Assembly (NCBI GenBank): GCA_964610505.1
Contig: CAZSXU010000006.1
Coordinates: 1-64,000 of the forward strand
DNA length: 64,000 bases
Origin: CAZSXU01 sp964610505
Lineage (GTDB): Bacteria; Arandabacterota; Arandabacteria; JAGLYR01
Direction of reading: 5' to 3'
Shown here: one piece after another, positions 44,189-52,805 of the stretch
Layout of the letters: each line of letters starts with the position of its first letter
Numbering within the stretch: position 1 is the stretch's first letter
The notes under the pieces: generated by a model
Seen by the model: only the letters and a program-made list of their open reading frames with translations
Database searches by the model: none
Told to the model about the DNA's origin: nothing
Position numbers and translations under genes: made by a program

Positions 44189-44509
44189 GTGAGAGAGCCG
44201 AAGCCTTTCAAGTCGTTCAAGGAACACCATGGGGAGGTCTTCGAGGCGTATGAGAATCTCGGGAAAGCGTGCTGGTCGACCGGTCCTCTCGACGCGAAGA
44301 CCGCTCGTCTCATCAAGGTCGGCATCGCCGCCGGAGCGGGTCTGGACGGCGGGGTCAAGGCGCACGTTCGGCTGGGTTTGTCTGAGGGGATTACGATGGA
44401 AGAAATCCGGCACGCGCTGATCCTGTGTCTTGCGACCATCGGATTCCCGTCCATGATTGCCGCCCTGTCGTGGGCGGAGCAGGAGTACAATCAGGCCCGC
44501 GAAGGGTGA
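44189..44509 (+). CDS. Carboxymuconolactone decarboxylase/AhpD-like protein without the Cys pair
   Basis: 106 residues from GTG 44189, 20 bases after the large secreted protein. The helix pattern KTARLIKVGIAAGAGLDGGVKAHVRLGLSEGITMEEIRHALILC is that of the CMD/AhpD family. Peroxidase-type AhpD proteins have CxxC before the conserved His; here the matching residues are Leu and Gly (GLDGGVKAH), so peroxidase activity through that pair is not expected. The His is kept. The function could be a decarboxylase or a non-catalytic relative. Confidence 0.75.
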   Translation: MREPKPFKSFKEHHGEVFEAYENLGKACWSTGPLDAKTARLIKVGIAAGAGLDGGVKAHVRLGLSEGITMEEIRHALILCLATIGFPSMIAALSWAEQEYNQAREG

Positions 44510-44550
44510 GTCGACGGCGTGAGGTCGGTGATATTCCCCGGGTACGGGCG

Positions 44551-44604
44551 CACGGTCGGGGAACGAGTCCGATGGGCTCTTGATAAGACACACGGTCGGG
44601 GAAC
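44551..44604 (+). repeat. Two direct copies of CACGGTCGGGGAAC, 40 bases apart
   Basis: Copies at 44551-44564 and 44591-44604, in the gap before the small membrane protein gene. The 40-base spacing (about four helical turns) could suit a DNA-binding protein; no -10/-35 is clear. Confidence 0.45.
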
Positions 44605-44689
44605 AAAGAGGAATCGCGCAGCTCTCTGGCACCAGGATCGCATACTCGGCGGTACCGCAACACCTGCGAGTGAGTGAGGAGAATCGGAA

Positions 44690-45079
44690 ATGAGTGGATT
44701 GCATATTGTGCTCGTCATCGTTGGAATCGTGCTTGTGGCCATCGCCGTGTTCGTGGGCGTCGCCCAATTCAGGGGAGATCCATCGCTGGCGAATGAGGCC
44801 GCGGTTTCCTGGGACGCATCGCTGATCGTCGTGCAGGCCGAGAAATGGTACAAACAGCAGGCCGAGAATCAGACCTTCGTGGGCATGACGATCGAGTCCC
44901 TGGGACTGGCATCTTCGAACGACAACGGCGCCTATGAATTCGAGAACGTCACGGAAAAGAGTTTCCAGTTGATCGCCACGGGGGTGGAGGACAAGGACAA
45001 CGACGGAGAGCCTCTCAAGTTCCGTCTGACCTACAACGCGCTGGCGGACACGACCACGTGGGAGAAGCTGGAGGAATAA
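44690..45079 (+). CDS. Small single-span membrane protein, unknown
   Basis: 129 residues; ATG with GAGGAGAATCGGAA upstream. One N-terminal membrane helix (IVLVIVGIVLVAIAVFVGVAQF), then a polar domain with an amphipathic helix (ASLIVVQAEKWYKQQAENQ) and beta strands. The layout resembles a type IV pilin-like or pseudopilin-like subunit, but there is no prepilin peptidase site (no Gly followed by Phe-x3-Glu at the membrane edge). I do not recognise the family. It is followed by a clear terminator and appears to be its own transcription unit. Confidence 0.65.
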   Translation: MSGLHIVLVIVGIVLVAIAVFVGVAQFRGDPSLANEAAVSWDASLIVVQAEKWYKQQAENQTFVGMTIESLGLASSNDNGAYEFENVTEKSFQLIATGVEDKDNDGEPLKFRLTYNALADTTTWEKLEE

Positions 45080-45171
45080 CGCGCGGCCGAAACCCAAGAG
45101 GGCGGCGGCGAAAGTGCGGAACGAAGCATCGGAGACACAGATTCGGCAGCTATAGATTCCAAAGACTGTGC

Positions 45172-45210
45172 AAAAACCACGGGCGACCTTCGGGCCGCCC
45201 GTGTTCTATT
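45172..45210. terminator. Intrinsic-type terminator with UUCG loop
   Basis: ACGGGCG (45179-45185) and CGCCCGT (45196-45202), plus an inner CC/GG around a TTCG tetraloop. AAAAA precedes it and GTTCTATT follows. It lies between the small membrane protein (+) and rhomboid (-) genes. Confidence 0.75.
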
Positions 45211-45274
45211 GCCTGCGTCCGGATAGATCGCGCCATGCTCGGGGTCCCGTGTCGGCGAGTATTCGCTCGTGGGT

Positions 45275-46081
45275 CTAGTAGTCTTCTTCGTTGTCCGTTT
45301 CTTCGAGGATCCGCTTTTCCTCGGGGGTCAGTGAATCGATCCCGTGCTGTGTGATCTTGTCGAGAATTTCATCGACGCGGTCCTGGCGCGAGGGCGCGGG
45401 CGACGGGTCGTTGCGAACCACGCGGATGGCGGGTTTCTTGGGTATTCGGATTTTGAACCCCGTCGGCAGTCTCGGCAAGCCCTTACGGATATACAGGTAG
45501 CCGAAGAGCATCCCCCCCAGGTGGGCGAAGTGCGCGATCCCGTCCGGCGTGTAGCTGAACCCCGCGAGCAGCTCGATTGCGGCGAAGAGAATCACGAAAT
45601 GCTTCGCCTTGATGGGAATCAGGAGCCAGAGGTAGATGTAGTTCTCGGGGAACAACATCCCGTAGGCCAGGAGCACGCCGAAAATGCCCCCGGACGCGCC
45701 GACGGTGGGATTCGTCCAACCGTGGGACAGAGCCCAGGTGCAGAGTCCTCCGCCGATCCCGCACAGCGTGTAATATTGGAAGAACTTCCGGCCGCCCCAC
45801 ACGGACTCGACCATGCTTCCAAACATCCAGAGTGCGAACATGTTGAACAGCAGGTGTGTGAAGCTGCCGTGAAGGTACATGTAGGTGAAGAACTGCCAGA
45901 CAAAGCCCTTGTCGAGAATGAAGGCCGGGACGAGAGAGAAGTAGTACAGGAGGATATGTCTTCCCGTCGGGCCGGCAATGTAGGAAAAGAGGAAGACGAC
46001 CACGTTGGCGATGATCAGCTTCTTGACGACGGGCGTGAACCGGCCGGCCAGCCCGCCGGAACTCTGGTAGTAGCCGGGCAT
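45275..46081 (-). CDS. Rhomboid-family intramembrane serine protease
   Basis: 268 residues; AAGGAC lies nine bases before ATG 46081. Six membrane helices. The catalytic dyad is Ser130 in NPTVGASGGIFGVL and His187 in IAHFAHLGGMLFG. The WQFFTYMYLHGSFTHLLFNM segment holds the conserved loop-1/helix-2 His and Asn. The cytoplasmic tail carries a basic linker and a small helical domain (DEILDKITQHGIDSLTPEEKRIL), often found after rhomboids in Bacteroidetes-like genomes. It cleaves membrane proteins within the bilayer; the substrate is unknown. Confidence 0.92.
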   Translation of the reverse strand: MPGYYQSSGGLAGRFTPVVKKLIIANVVVFLFSYIAGPTGRHILLYYFSLVPAFILDKGFVWQFFTYMYLHGSFTHLLFNMFALWMFGSMVESVWGGRKFFQYYTLCGIGGGLCTWALSHGWTNPTVGASGGIFGVLLAYGMLFPENYIYLWLLIPIKAKHFVILFAAIELLAGFSYTPDGIAHFAHLGGMLFGYLYIRKGLPRLPTGFKIRIPKKPAIRVVRNDPSPAPSRQDRVDEILDKITQHGIDSLTPEEKRILEETDNEEDY

Positions 46082-46326
46082 CCTTCAATGTCCTTTCAAG
46101 GGGCTCGCGGTGATTGCATCGGTACTCACGGCCGACCCAGACACCATAGGACGAACCCCTGATGTTTGCAAGCCCGGTTTTGCGCGTGAGCGATTTCTCG
46201 GGACGGAAGCTCCGGGTCAGACTTTCGCCTCAGGCTTTCGGCCACAGGGTGAATCTGCGAAATCTGCGGAGGGCTCGGCGCCTTGAATCCGTGACGTCTG
46301 AGGCCGGCCGTTGGGTTCTGCACGTT

Positions 46327-46863
46327 CTACTCTGTGGCGATGAACCGGATCCGATCGGCGCTCACGATCTGGGAATGCTCTTCCACGATCTGGTGAATGG
46401 AAATCCGGACTGCGTGCGTTCCGGCGGTGATCCGCTGAGCGCTACCCCCGGTAGCGTCGGAGTAGGTCCGCGAGCTGCCTCACCCACAGCCCCCGGAATT
46501 GAGCGACAATAGCCACTCGGGATCCTGGTTCTTGGATCCGCCTCCGGCCACCGTTACGGTGACTTGAACGCCCTCGGTCGACGCGTGGCGAAAGACCACG
46601 TTGTAGAATCCGGTCTGGTCGAAAGGGACGGGGATCTCGATCCACTCCTGAAGACGGTCGAGTCCCTCCACGGCCTGGCCTCCGGAAGCCGTGTTTCTGG
46701 AGACGATCTGGACCGGGGTGGCGCCTCGATCGTGGGAATGGGACATCGTTTCGGCCTCGACGCCCACGTCGGAGGCGGGGCTGGGCCGAGTCACTTTGTC
46801 GCCGTCGCATCCAGCGCCGGTGATGAGAACACACAGAATCCCGCTGAGAAAGCGCAGTCGCAT
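46327..46863 (-). CDS. Small lipoprotein with EAE/CBM6-like domain and predicted selenocysteine (CGU)
   Basis: 178 residues if TGA 46482-46480 is read as selenocysteine 128; only 127 if it stops. ATG 46863 is chosen because the signal peptide (LRFLSGILCVLITGAGC, Cys19) begins there. The mature protein is one CBM6-like beta-sandwich starting EAETMSHSHD. Before the TGA it reads LSLNSGGCG, with Cys126. After it the frame continues 50 codons: GSSR, then TYSDATGG, then ITAGTHAVRISIHQ, and SADRIRFIATE with a TAG stop. The part beyond the TGA aligns with the matching part of the protein at 47796-50000, including YSDAT, AGT and SAD. A SECIS-like hairpin follows the TGA. Confidence 0.8.
46440..46456 (-). 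promoter_or_regulatory. SECIS-like hairpin in the small CGU lipoprotein gene
   Basis: On the minus strand CGCTACC, loop GGG, GGTAGCG: a perfect 7-bp stem. The loop begins after 30 bases downstream of the TGA and starts with G. It covers the same codons (Asp-Ala-Thr and on) as the hairpin in the homologous gene, with a different but paired sequence. Confidence 0.75.
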
Positions 46864-47164
46864 GCGCCGCCCTCGACCGTTGAGCCCCGAACGATTGCCG
46901 CCAATGTGCCGAGCATAGCGCGAACCCGACGGGAGCGCAACCGGCAACCGGACCCCCGCTTCTGTGGATCCGCCCAAGGGCGACGATGACGGTGCGGCAT
47001 GGTGGGGGGGTAACCGGTTTTCCGCTTTCGCATCTCTGCCTGATCTGGCAAGGGGGCGAAGAATGGGGTCGTAAGGCTCGAGCGTGGGTTTTCTCGCCGA
47101 GTAGGATATGGCCGTCTATCCTGTGTCACAGGGCATTCGCTCGAGCCCAAGGCTCCATCTTCGT

Positions 47165-47790
47165 CACCTTGCCGGGTACTCTCTGGAATCCGTGAAATCT
47201 GTGGTTGGAGGATTTTCGACTCTCAACTTTCAACTCTCGACTCTCTGCGGCGCGGGCCTTTTTCCGCGGCAAAGGTCCGGCGTCTCTTGGCCACGAGCGT
47301 GAGTGAGGTTTTGAATCGGCAAGGAGGGCGGCGATTTGCTCGGGCCGAAACGCCACGCTCGGGCCTTCGATCCGGCGGACCTTCACCGCGGCCGGCCCGG
47401 GTTGGTGTGTTCCGGCTTTCGGCTCTCGGCCTCACCTTGCCGGGTACTCTCTGGAATCCGTGAAATCTGTGGTTGGAGGATTTTCGACTCTTGACTTTCA
47501 ACTCTCGACTCTCTGCGGCGCGGGCCTTTTGCCGCGGCAAAGGTCCGGCGTCTCTTGGCCACGAGCGTGAGTGAGGTTTTGAATCGGCAAGGAGGGCGGC
47601 GATTTGCTCGGGCCGAAACGCCACGCTCGGGCCTTCGATCCGGCGGACCTTCACCGCGGCCGGCCCGGGGTTGGTGTGTTCCGGTTTTCGGCTCTCGGCT
47701 TCACCTTGCCGGGTACTCTCTGGAATCCGTGAAATCTGTGGTTGGAGGATTTTCGACTCTCAACTTTCGACTCTCGACTCTCTGCAGTTT
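47165..47790. repeat. 268-bp tandem repeat, two full copies and a partial third
   Basis: Units begin with CACCTTGCCGGGTACTCTCT at 47165, 47433 and 47702. Each holds GAATCCGTGAAATCTGTGG, a CGACTCTCAACTTTC run, CCGCGGCAAAGGTCCGGC, and a GGTTTTGAATCGGCAAGG segment. Copies are nearly identical, so expansion is recent. The wider stretch 46864-47795 has no supported gene. Confidence 0.9.
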
Positions 47791-47795
47791 GGGTC

Positions 47796-50000
47796 TTACG
47801 GCGTGGCGCCGGTGAGGAGTTCGAAACGGAAACAGTCGGCGCTGACGAGCCGGTTGAAGGGGTTCTGGTCGATGTGGAGGCGCAGCACATATGTTCCGGC
47901 GGCTAGATTCTCTGTGCCACTCACGGTGGCATCCGAGTACCTCCGGCCGTCACTTCAGGTGCAGCTGTTGCCGCTGAGGGAAAGCGTCCAGGAACCGTCC
48001 TGTCCCTCGGACCCACAGCCCGGCATCGAGATCTGGGCGGTGATGCTGCTATGGGCGGCATGCCGGAAAACGATCTTGTACATGCCCGAATACTCGATGT
48101 GGATCGGCACCTCGATCCACTCGAAAACCCTGTCCAGTCCCTCGACGGCATAATCACCGGAAGCATTGTGGGCGGATTGGTCAATGATGAAGACCGGGTC
48201 ACCTCCCTCGTCTCCGGCCTGCGTGTAGGTCTCGGCTTCGAAGACGAATACCGCGGGCAGGACGATTTCTACGGTAGCCGTCGCGAAGCGGGCGGGGTCC
48301 TTCCGGCTCACAGCTTTGACTTCCACATGGGGTGGATCCGGGAGCGTGGAAGGTGCTTCGTACTTGCCGCTCTCGTGGATGTACCCGAATGAACCGCTGC
48401 CGCCCGGGTCGTCGTTCACGTACCAGTCGAGGCCGGTATCCGGCGTGTTCTCGACCCGGAATTCAAAGAACAGCTCCTGATCCAGAACCACGGCCGCGTC
48501 GGCCGGAGAGAGGTGAACCTCGATGGGGGGCAGCACCATGACCCATGCCGTGTCCGCCCGTCTCGAATCCTCAGCCAGAACGGCCTCGACCTCTACCTGC
48601 TCGGGAGACGGGACGGCCGCCGGCGCCACGTAATACCCGGTGGAGGTGATCGTTCCGAAGACTGCGTTCCCACCCTCGATCCCGTTCACTCGCCAGGTGA
48701 CGGTTGGATCATCGGCGCGGGTCACGGTGGCCGAGAACTGTTGGCCGAGCCCGGCGTTCACAGAAACGTCGGGGGGCGCGACGTGGACCACGGGCGGGTG
48801 GTAGAGATGAACCAAGGCGGCGGCGGAGACGTCGACGTTCTCGGTCGACGTAGCGCGAACGACGACCGTGAGCGACTCTTCCATTGCCGGAGAGGGTGCG
48901 CGGTACAACCCCTCCATGTCAAACAAGCCAACGCCGACAACGCCCGGAATCTCATCGACGGACCAGGTTACCGGCATGTCCATGGTTTTGCCTGTCTCGG
49001 CGCGGAAGGCCTGTGAGTCATCGAACGCCACGCGTACTTCCGCGGGCGAAAGAAGGATCGAAGGTCCGGCAGCCGCCGGCTCGATTTCCACAAGCGCGTC
49101 GGCGTACCGGGTCGGCTGGGCCCGAGACGTGGCGCGGACGGTGACCGGCGACGAGGGGGGGACGGATGCCGGGGCTGTGTAGAGCCCCACCGGCGAAACG
49201 ACTCCGCGGAGAGAATCGCCGCCTGCCTTGCCGTTCACGGACCAGATGATGCTCGTGTCCGGAGAGTCCAGCACTCGGGCTTCCAACAGGAGACTGCGGT
49301 TGGTTTCAAGCGTTGCACTCTGCGGTTGGATGCCGATGGTTACGAGGGGTTTGGGAATTACGTGCATGAGAGCCACGGCGGACTTGGACGGGTCCTCCGT
49401 GGAGGTGGCTCGCAGCGTTACCGTCAAGGTGTCGACCAGAATCTCGGGGGCGCGGTAGACGCCCGGGGACTCCATTGTCCCCGCGTCCGAGATCCCGGGA
49501 ATCTCGTCGACGGACCAGACCAGCGTGAGGTCCGAAGCGTTTTCGATATTGGCGTCAAAGACGACGCGCTCGCCCAGACCGACGGTGCATTCAAATGGAG
49601 ATAACTCGATGCATGGGCCCTCCTCGCCGGATACCAGGGTCACCTCCGCCGAATCCGCGTGCGAGGGAACAGCGAGGGAGGTGGCCGTCACCATCACCCT
49701 GAAGGGAATCAGGGTTTGGGGAATCCGTGCAGGAGCCGTGTAGAGACCGGCGCGTGTGAGGGTGCCGACGAGAGAATCCCCGTTCGCTTTGCCTTCCAGC
49801 GTCCATGTGACCGTAGTGTCCGCCGCTCCGGTGACGCGGGCGCGAAATTGAATGCTCTCGTTGTGATGGAGGACGGTCGAATCGGGGCTCAATTGAATCC
49901 GAACGTTCGCCGTCTCGGGTCCGACGACGTCCTGGTCCCCGCAGCTAGAGGCAAGGCACAGGACAAGCACAAGGCAAAAGGGAAGAATTCGCTTCATCAT
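47796..50000 (-). CDS. Multi-Ig lipoprotein with C-terminal EAE/CBM6-like domain and predicted selenocysteine (CTU)
   Basis: 734 residues if TGA 47957-47955 is read as selenocysteine 682; 681 otherwise. ATG 50000; lipoprotein signal ends CLASSC (Cys20). About six bacterial Ig-like repeats of about 90 residues follow (pattern VTW...NG...GLYTAPA...VTATS). The last domain starts EAETYTQAGD at 588 and is CBM6-like (AVEGLDRVFEWIEVPI). It reads WTLSLSGNSCT before the TGA, with Cys680. After the TGA 52 sense codons follow: SDGR, RYSDATVSG, LAAGTYVLRLHIDQ, SADCFRFELLTG, ending at TAA. The same domain, with TGA at the same place, occurs in the gene at 46327. A surface binding or redox role is inference. 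Confidence 0.82.
47915..47931 (-). promoter_or_regulatory. SECIS-like hairpin in the multi-Ig CTU lipoprotein gene
   Basis: On the minus strand TGCCAC, loop CGTGA, GTGGCA: a 6-bp stem. The loop begins after 29 bases downstream of the TGA and has G as its second base. Confidence 0.75.
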
Positions 50001-50043
50001 CAGCCGCCGGGTTCATTCCAAGATTCGCAGGGTGGTGGCGAAC

Positions 50044-50073
50044 ACTATACACGCGGCAGGGGGGAAAACACAA
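50044..50073 (-). promoter_or_regulatory. Promoter of the multi-Ig lipoprotein gene
   Basis: On the minus strand a good -10 TATAGT (50049-50044) with a weak -35 TTGTGT (50073-50068), 18-base spacer. Transcription would start near 50037, giving a short leader before ATG 50000. Confidence 0.45.
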
Positions 50074-50174
50074 GGACGTCCGAAATCCGAAATGCAACGA
50101 CGCCGCAAATGGGCAAGAAATCGCGGCTTTCGGCTCTCGGCTTTCGGTTCTCTGCCGTATGGGCCTTGCGCTCG

Positions 50175-50294
50175 GGGGAGCACTCGGCGTCACTCCTCCA
50201 CGGCAAGAAGGGGGGATTCGAATCGGCGAGCAGGGGAGCAACTCGCGGCGTTGAAAGATCCCTTGCCGTGTCGTCGTTCCGGCGAGCGCTCCCC
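50175..50294 (+). mobile_element. 120-bp MITE-like element, copy 2
   Basis: Same terminal and internal inverted repeats as the copy at 8722, with essentially identical sequence 41 kb away. Confidence 0.65.
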
Positions 50295-50421
50295 GTCGCC
50301 GGCCCTGGGCCTGGGTTGTCCACTCTCAACTTTCTGCAATTCCGCGGCCGGCCCTGGGTTGAGGGTATGCCGGCTTTCGGCTCTCGGCTTTCGGTTCTCT
50401 GCCGTATGGGCCTTGCGCTCG

Positions 50422-50541
50422 GGGGAGCACTCGGCGTCACTCCTCCACGGCAAGAAGGGGGGATTCGAATCGGCGAGCAGGGGAGCAACTCGCGGCGTTG
50501 AAAGATCCCTTGCCGTGTCGTCGTTCCGGCGAGCGCTCCCC
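50422..50541 (+). mobile_element. 120-bp MITE-like element, copy 3
   Basis: Tandem neighbour of copy 2, same length and ends. Confidence 0.65.
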
Positions 50542-50787
50542 GCGGCCGGCCCGAGGGTCGCGTTCCCGCGTTTCCGGCTCGGCCCCCCGGCCGCGGCAAA
50601 GGTCTGGCGTCTCTTGGCCGTAGTGTGAGCGGGGGGACACAGCCTGTCACGCCCTCGCGCTCACTCGCCTAGTCCAATTGGTCCCCTGCCTTTCTGTTCC
50701 GTTGGCTGTGTACATCTATCATGGTCCCGGTGTATTCTGGCGAGAAGAGACTCTCCTGGGATATCCCCTGATTGGAGGTTGGACCTC

Positions 50788-51690
50788 ATGGCGCCTCATT
50801 CTCTTTACATCGTGGATGTGTTCGCAGAATCCAGGTATACGGGAAACCAGCTCGCCGTTGTGGCGAACGCAGAGTCTCTGTCCGATGAGGAGATGCAGGC
50901 CATTGCTCGAGAGATGAACTTCTCCGAGACCACGTTTGTGATGTCGGGCGGGTCGATCGAGAGAGGATACGACGTTCGGATCTTCCTGCCTACGGTCGAG
51001 ACGGATTTCGCCGGGCATCCGACCCTGGGTTCGGCGTGGGTCATCCGCAACGAGATTGACCCTTCGGGTGAGGCAGAAATCCCGCTCAATCTCAAGATCG
51101 GCCGCGTACCCGTTACCTTCGAAGACCACGGCTCCGGCGGCGAGATTCTCTGGATGCATGCGCCGACACCCGAGCTCGGATCCGTCCACACGGCGGAGAA
51201 CGTAGCTCCCATGCTGGGAATCGATCCACACGATATCGACCCGGACTATCCCGTCCAAGAGGTTTCGGTGGGACTTCCCTTCATCTTCATCCCGGTGAAG
51301 AACCTTGGCGCCCTGTCCCGGTGCCGCCTTGACCTGAGCCGGCGCCCGGCTAGCCTTTACGACCCCCGGTTCGACACGTTGGCGTTCATCTTCTGCTCCC
51401 AGGCCCGAGACCCGGCGAACCAGTTTTCTGCGAGGATGTTCTTCGATTCGGGCGGCCTTCGGGAAGATCCAGCCACCGGCAGCGCCAACGCCTGCTTTGC
51501 CGCATATCTCCTCGAACATGGGTACGGTTCCGGCGGTCCGGTGGCCGTCCGCGTAGAACAGGGATATGATATGGGGCGACCGTCACTGCTCTACCTGAAA
51601 GCAAGCGAGCAGGATGGGGCGCGGGATATCCACGTCGGCGGTTGCGTGATCCCCGTGGCCAGGGGCTCTCTTACTTCGCCTTGCGAATGA
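50788..51690 (+). CDS. PhzF-family isomerase/epimerase
   Basis: 300 residues; ATG 50788 has GGAGG nine bases upstream, while an in-frame TTG at 50779 abuts that site. Two similar beta-barrel halves of the diaminopimelate-epimerase fold. The catalytic Glu is in MNFSETTFV, and the hallmark substrate loops TDFAGHPTLGSAW and REDPATGSANACFAAYL are complete. The substrate of stand-alone PhzF proteins is usually unknown; there is no phenazine cluster here. Its last 20 bases overlap the end of the convergent DUF1028 gene. Confidence 0.88.
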   Translation: MAPHSLYIVDVFAESRYTGNQLAVVANAESLSDEEMQAIAREMNFSETTFVMSGGSIERGYDVRIFLPTVETDFAGHPTLGSAWVIRNEIDPSGEAEIPLNLKIGRVPVTFEDHGSGGEILWMHAPTPELGSVHTAENVAPMLGIDPHDIDPDYPVQEVSVGLPFIFIPVKNLGALSRCRLDLSRRPASLYDPRFDTLAFIFCSQARDPANQFSARMFFDSGGLREDPATGSANACFAAYLLEHGYGSGGPVAVRVEQGYDMGRPSLLYLKASEQDGARDIHVGGCVIPVARGSLTSPCE

Positions 51691-52669
51691 TCTCTTCGAC
51701 GAGTGCGTTTCCTTCGGGCGTGTCGGGAATGACGCCGGGTTTGTGAAGCCGGCGCGTCAGCTCGATCCAGTGGGCATCCGCCTGAAAAACCTCTCGAAAG
51801 AGCGGGATTGAGGCATCGACGTTGCCGTTGGTCGCAAGCGTGACGGCGTGCCAGTACGTCATTTCCGGATTGCCGGGAGCCATCCGTTCCGCAGCCCGGT
51901 AGTGTTCCTCTGCGCGCTGCATCCGTCCCTTTTCCACGGCGATGTCGCCCTGGTTCATGTGTTCGTAGGCCCGGTGGAGTTGGAGGAGTCGTTCCAGCTC
52001 GAGGACCGGGGTCTCGTGATCTTCGATTCGAATCTCGAGAACGCGATCGGTGTACGGGTTCCCCGTTGCCCGGTCCTTGACGATCAGCATCGCCGCCGAC
52101 TGGCGTCCCCGAATATCCCCGCCCTCAGCCTGCGCGGCTTTGAGCGCGGCCAGAAGCCTGTCGGCCAGATTGCCCTTCGTGGACTCATACGCCTGGGCCA
52201 TTGCCGGAACGACTCGATCGGTCAGCATCATGTTCGCCTGCACGCTGTACTCTTCGCCCGTCTGGTGCGACGCAAACTCGATGCATTTGGATCCCGTGTG
52301 AACGGCGATGGCCCCGCTTGCGTCCACGAACGCGACCTGACGGACGGCCTCGCCGGGATCCACGGAAAGGAGAGCGTCCAGTGCCTCCTTTGCACCGAGT
52401 CCCGATTTCATCAGCTCGAGCCCGCGCGGGCCGTACGCCGGTTCGGCGAAAGATTGGGTGGCGACGGCGCCGATGCCCGCCTCCGCCCACGTGACCACCG
52501 CGCCCACGCTGAACCAGTGTGATTGAACGGCCACGCCCATCTCGCCCGTATCCGTATCCCGGGCTACGATGGAGTAGGTATGGACCGGGCGATCCTGATC
52601 CGCTTTTGAAACGCCGGTCAGGACGAGAGCAAGAGACAGCGTGAGAGAACCCATCAGAACCGGTTTCAT
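51671..52669 (-). CDS. Secreted DUF1028 protein with C-terminal TPR-like region
   Basis: 332 residues; ATG 52669 follows AAGGAGG. The signal peptide ends GVSKADQD. Residues 30-220 match DUF1028, an Ntn-hydrolase-like domain (HTYSIVARDTDTGEMGVAVQSHWFSVG ending in YSVQANMML). The C-terminal part (LLQLHRAYEHMNQGDIAVEKGRMQRAEEHY ... NPEMTYWHAVTLATNGNVDASIPLF) is TPR-like. DUF1028 proteins are of uncertain activity, sometimes linked to flagella or protease roles. It overlaps the PhzF gene tail to tail by 20 bases, so no terminator separates them. Confidence 0.85.
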   Translation of the reverse strand: MKPVLMGSLTLSLALVLTGVSKADQDRPVHTYSIVARDTDTGEMGVAVQSHWFSVGAVVTWAEAGIGAVATQSFAEPAYGPRGLELMKSGLGAKEALDALLSVDPGEAVRQVAFVDASGAIAVHTGSKCIEFASHQTGEEYSVQANMMLTDRVVPAMAQAYESTKGNLADRLLAALKAAQAEGGDIRGRQSAAMLIVKDRATGNPYTDRVLEIRIEDHETPVLELERLLQLHRAYEHMNQGDIAVEKGRMQRAEEHYRAAERMAPGNPEMTYWHAVTLATNGNVDASIPLFREVFQADAHWIELTRRLHKPGVIPDTPEGNALVEEIIRKAK

Positions 52670-52805
52670 CAGTGCATCCTCCTTCTGGGGACATCTCCGG
52701 ATGGGTGCGAGGGCGAGTCTAAAGGCGGGAACCGGGACGACACAAGATGAAAACAAAACCGGCGCCCGGCAACGTCGCGTTTCTTGCGTACGGGCCCTAC
52801 GCTGC

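Larger units (their letters stand above)
50125..50640 (+). repeat. 247-bp tandem repeat carrying two copies of the 120-bp element
   Basis: Two near-identical units starting GGGCCTTGCGCTCGGGGG at 50161 and 50408, each introduced by CGGCTTTCGGCTCTCGGCTT-like runs. The stretch 50074-50787 has no supported gene; open frames in it are repeat artefacts. The last part (50580-50630) resembles the CCGCGGCAAAGGTC segment of the 268-bp unit at 47165. Confidence 0.88.

Noticed and set aside
44189..44509. AhpD-like gene as a fourth selenoprotein
   Set aside because: There is no in-frame TGA; the Cys positions are Leu and Gly.
47165..47790. CRISPR array
   Set aside because: The repeat unit is 268 bp without short repeats and unique spacers, and there are no cas genes.
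46480..50000. General reassignment of TGA to a sense codon
   Set aside because: Many well-defined genes in the window end in TGA at the expected place (for example 1500, 9469, 10918), and only three in-frame TGAs with hairpins are seen.
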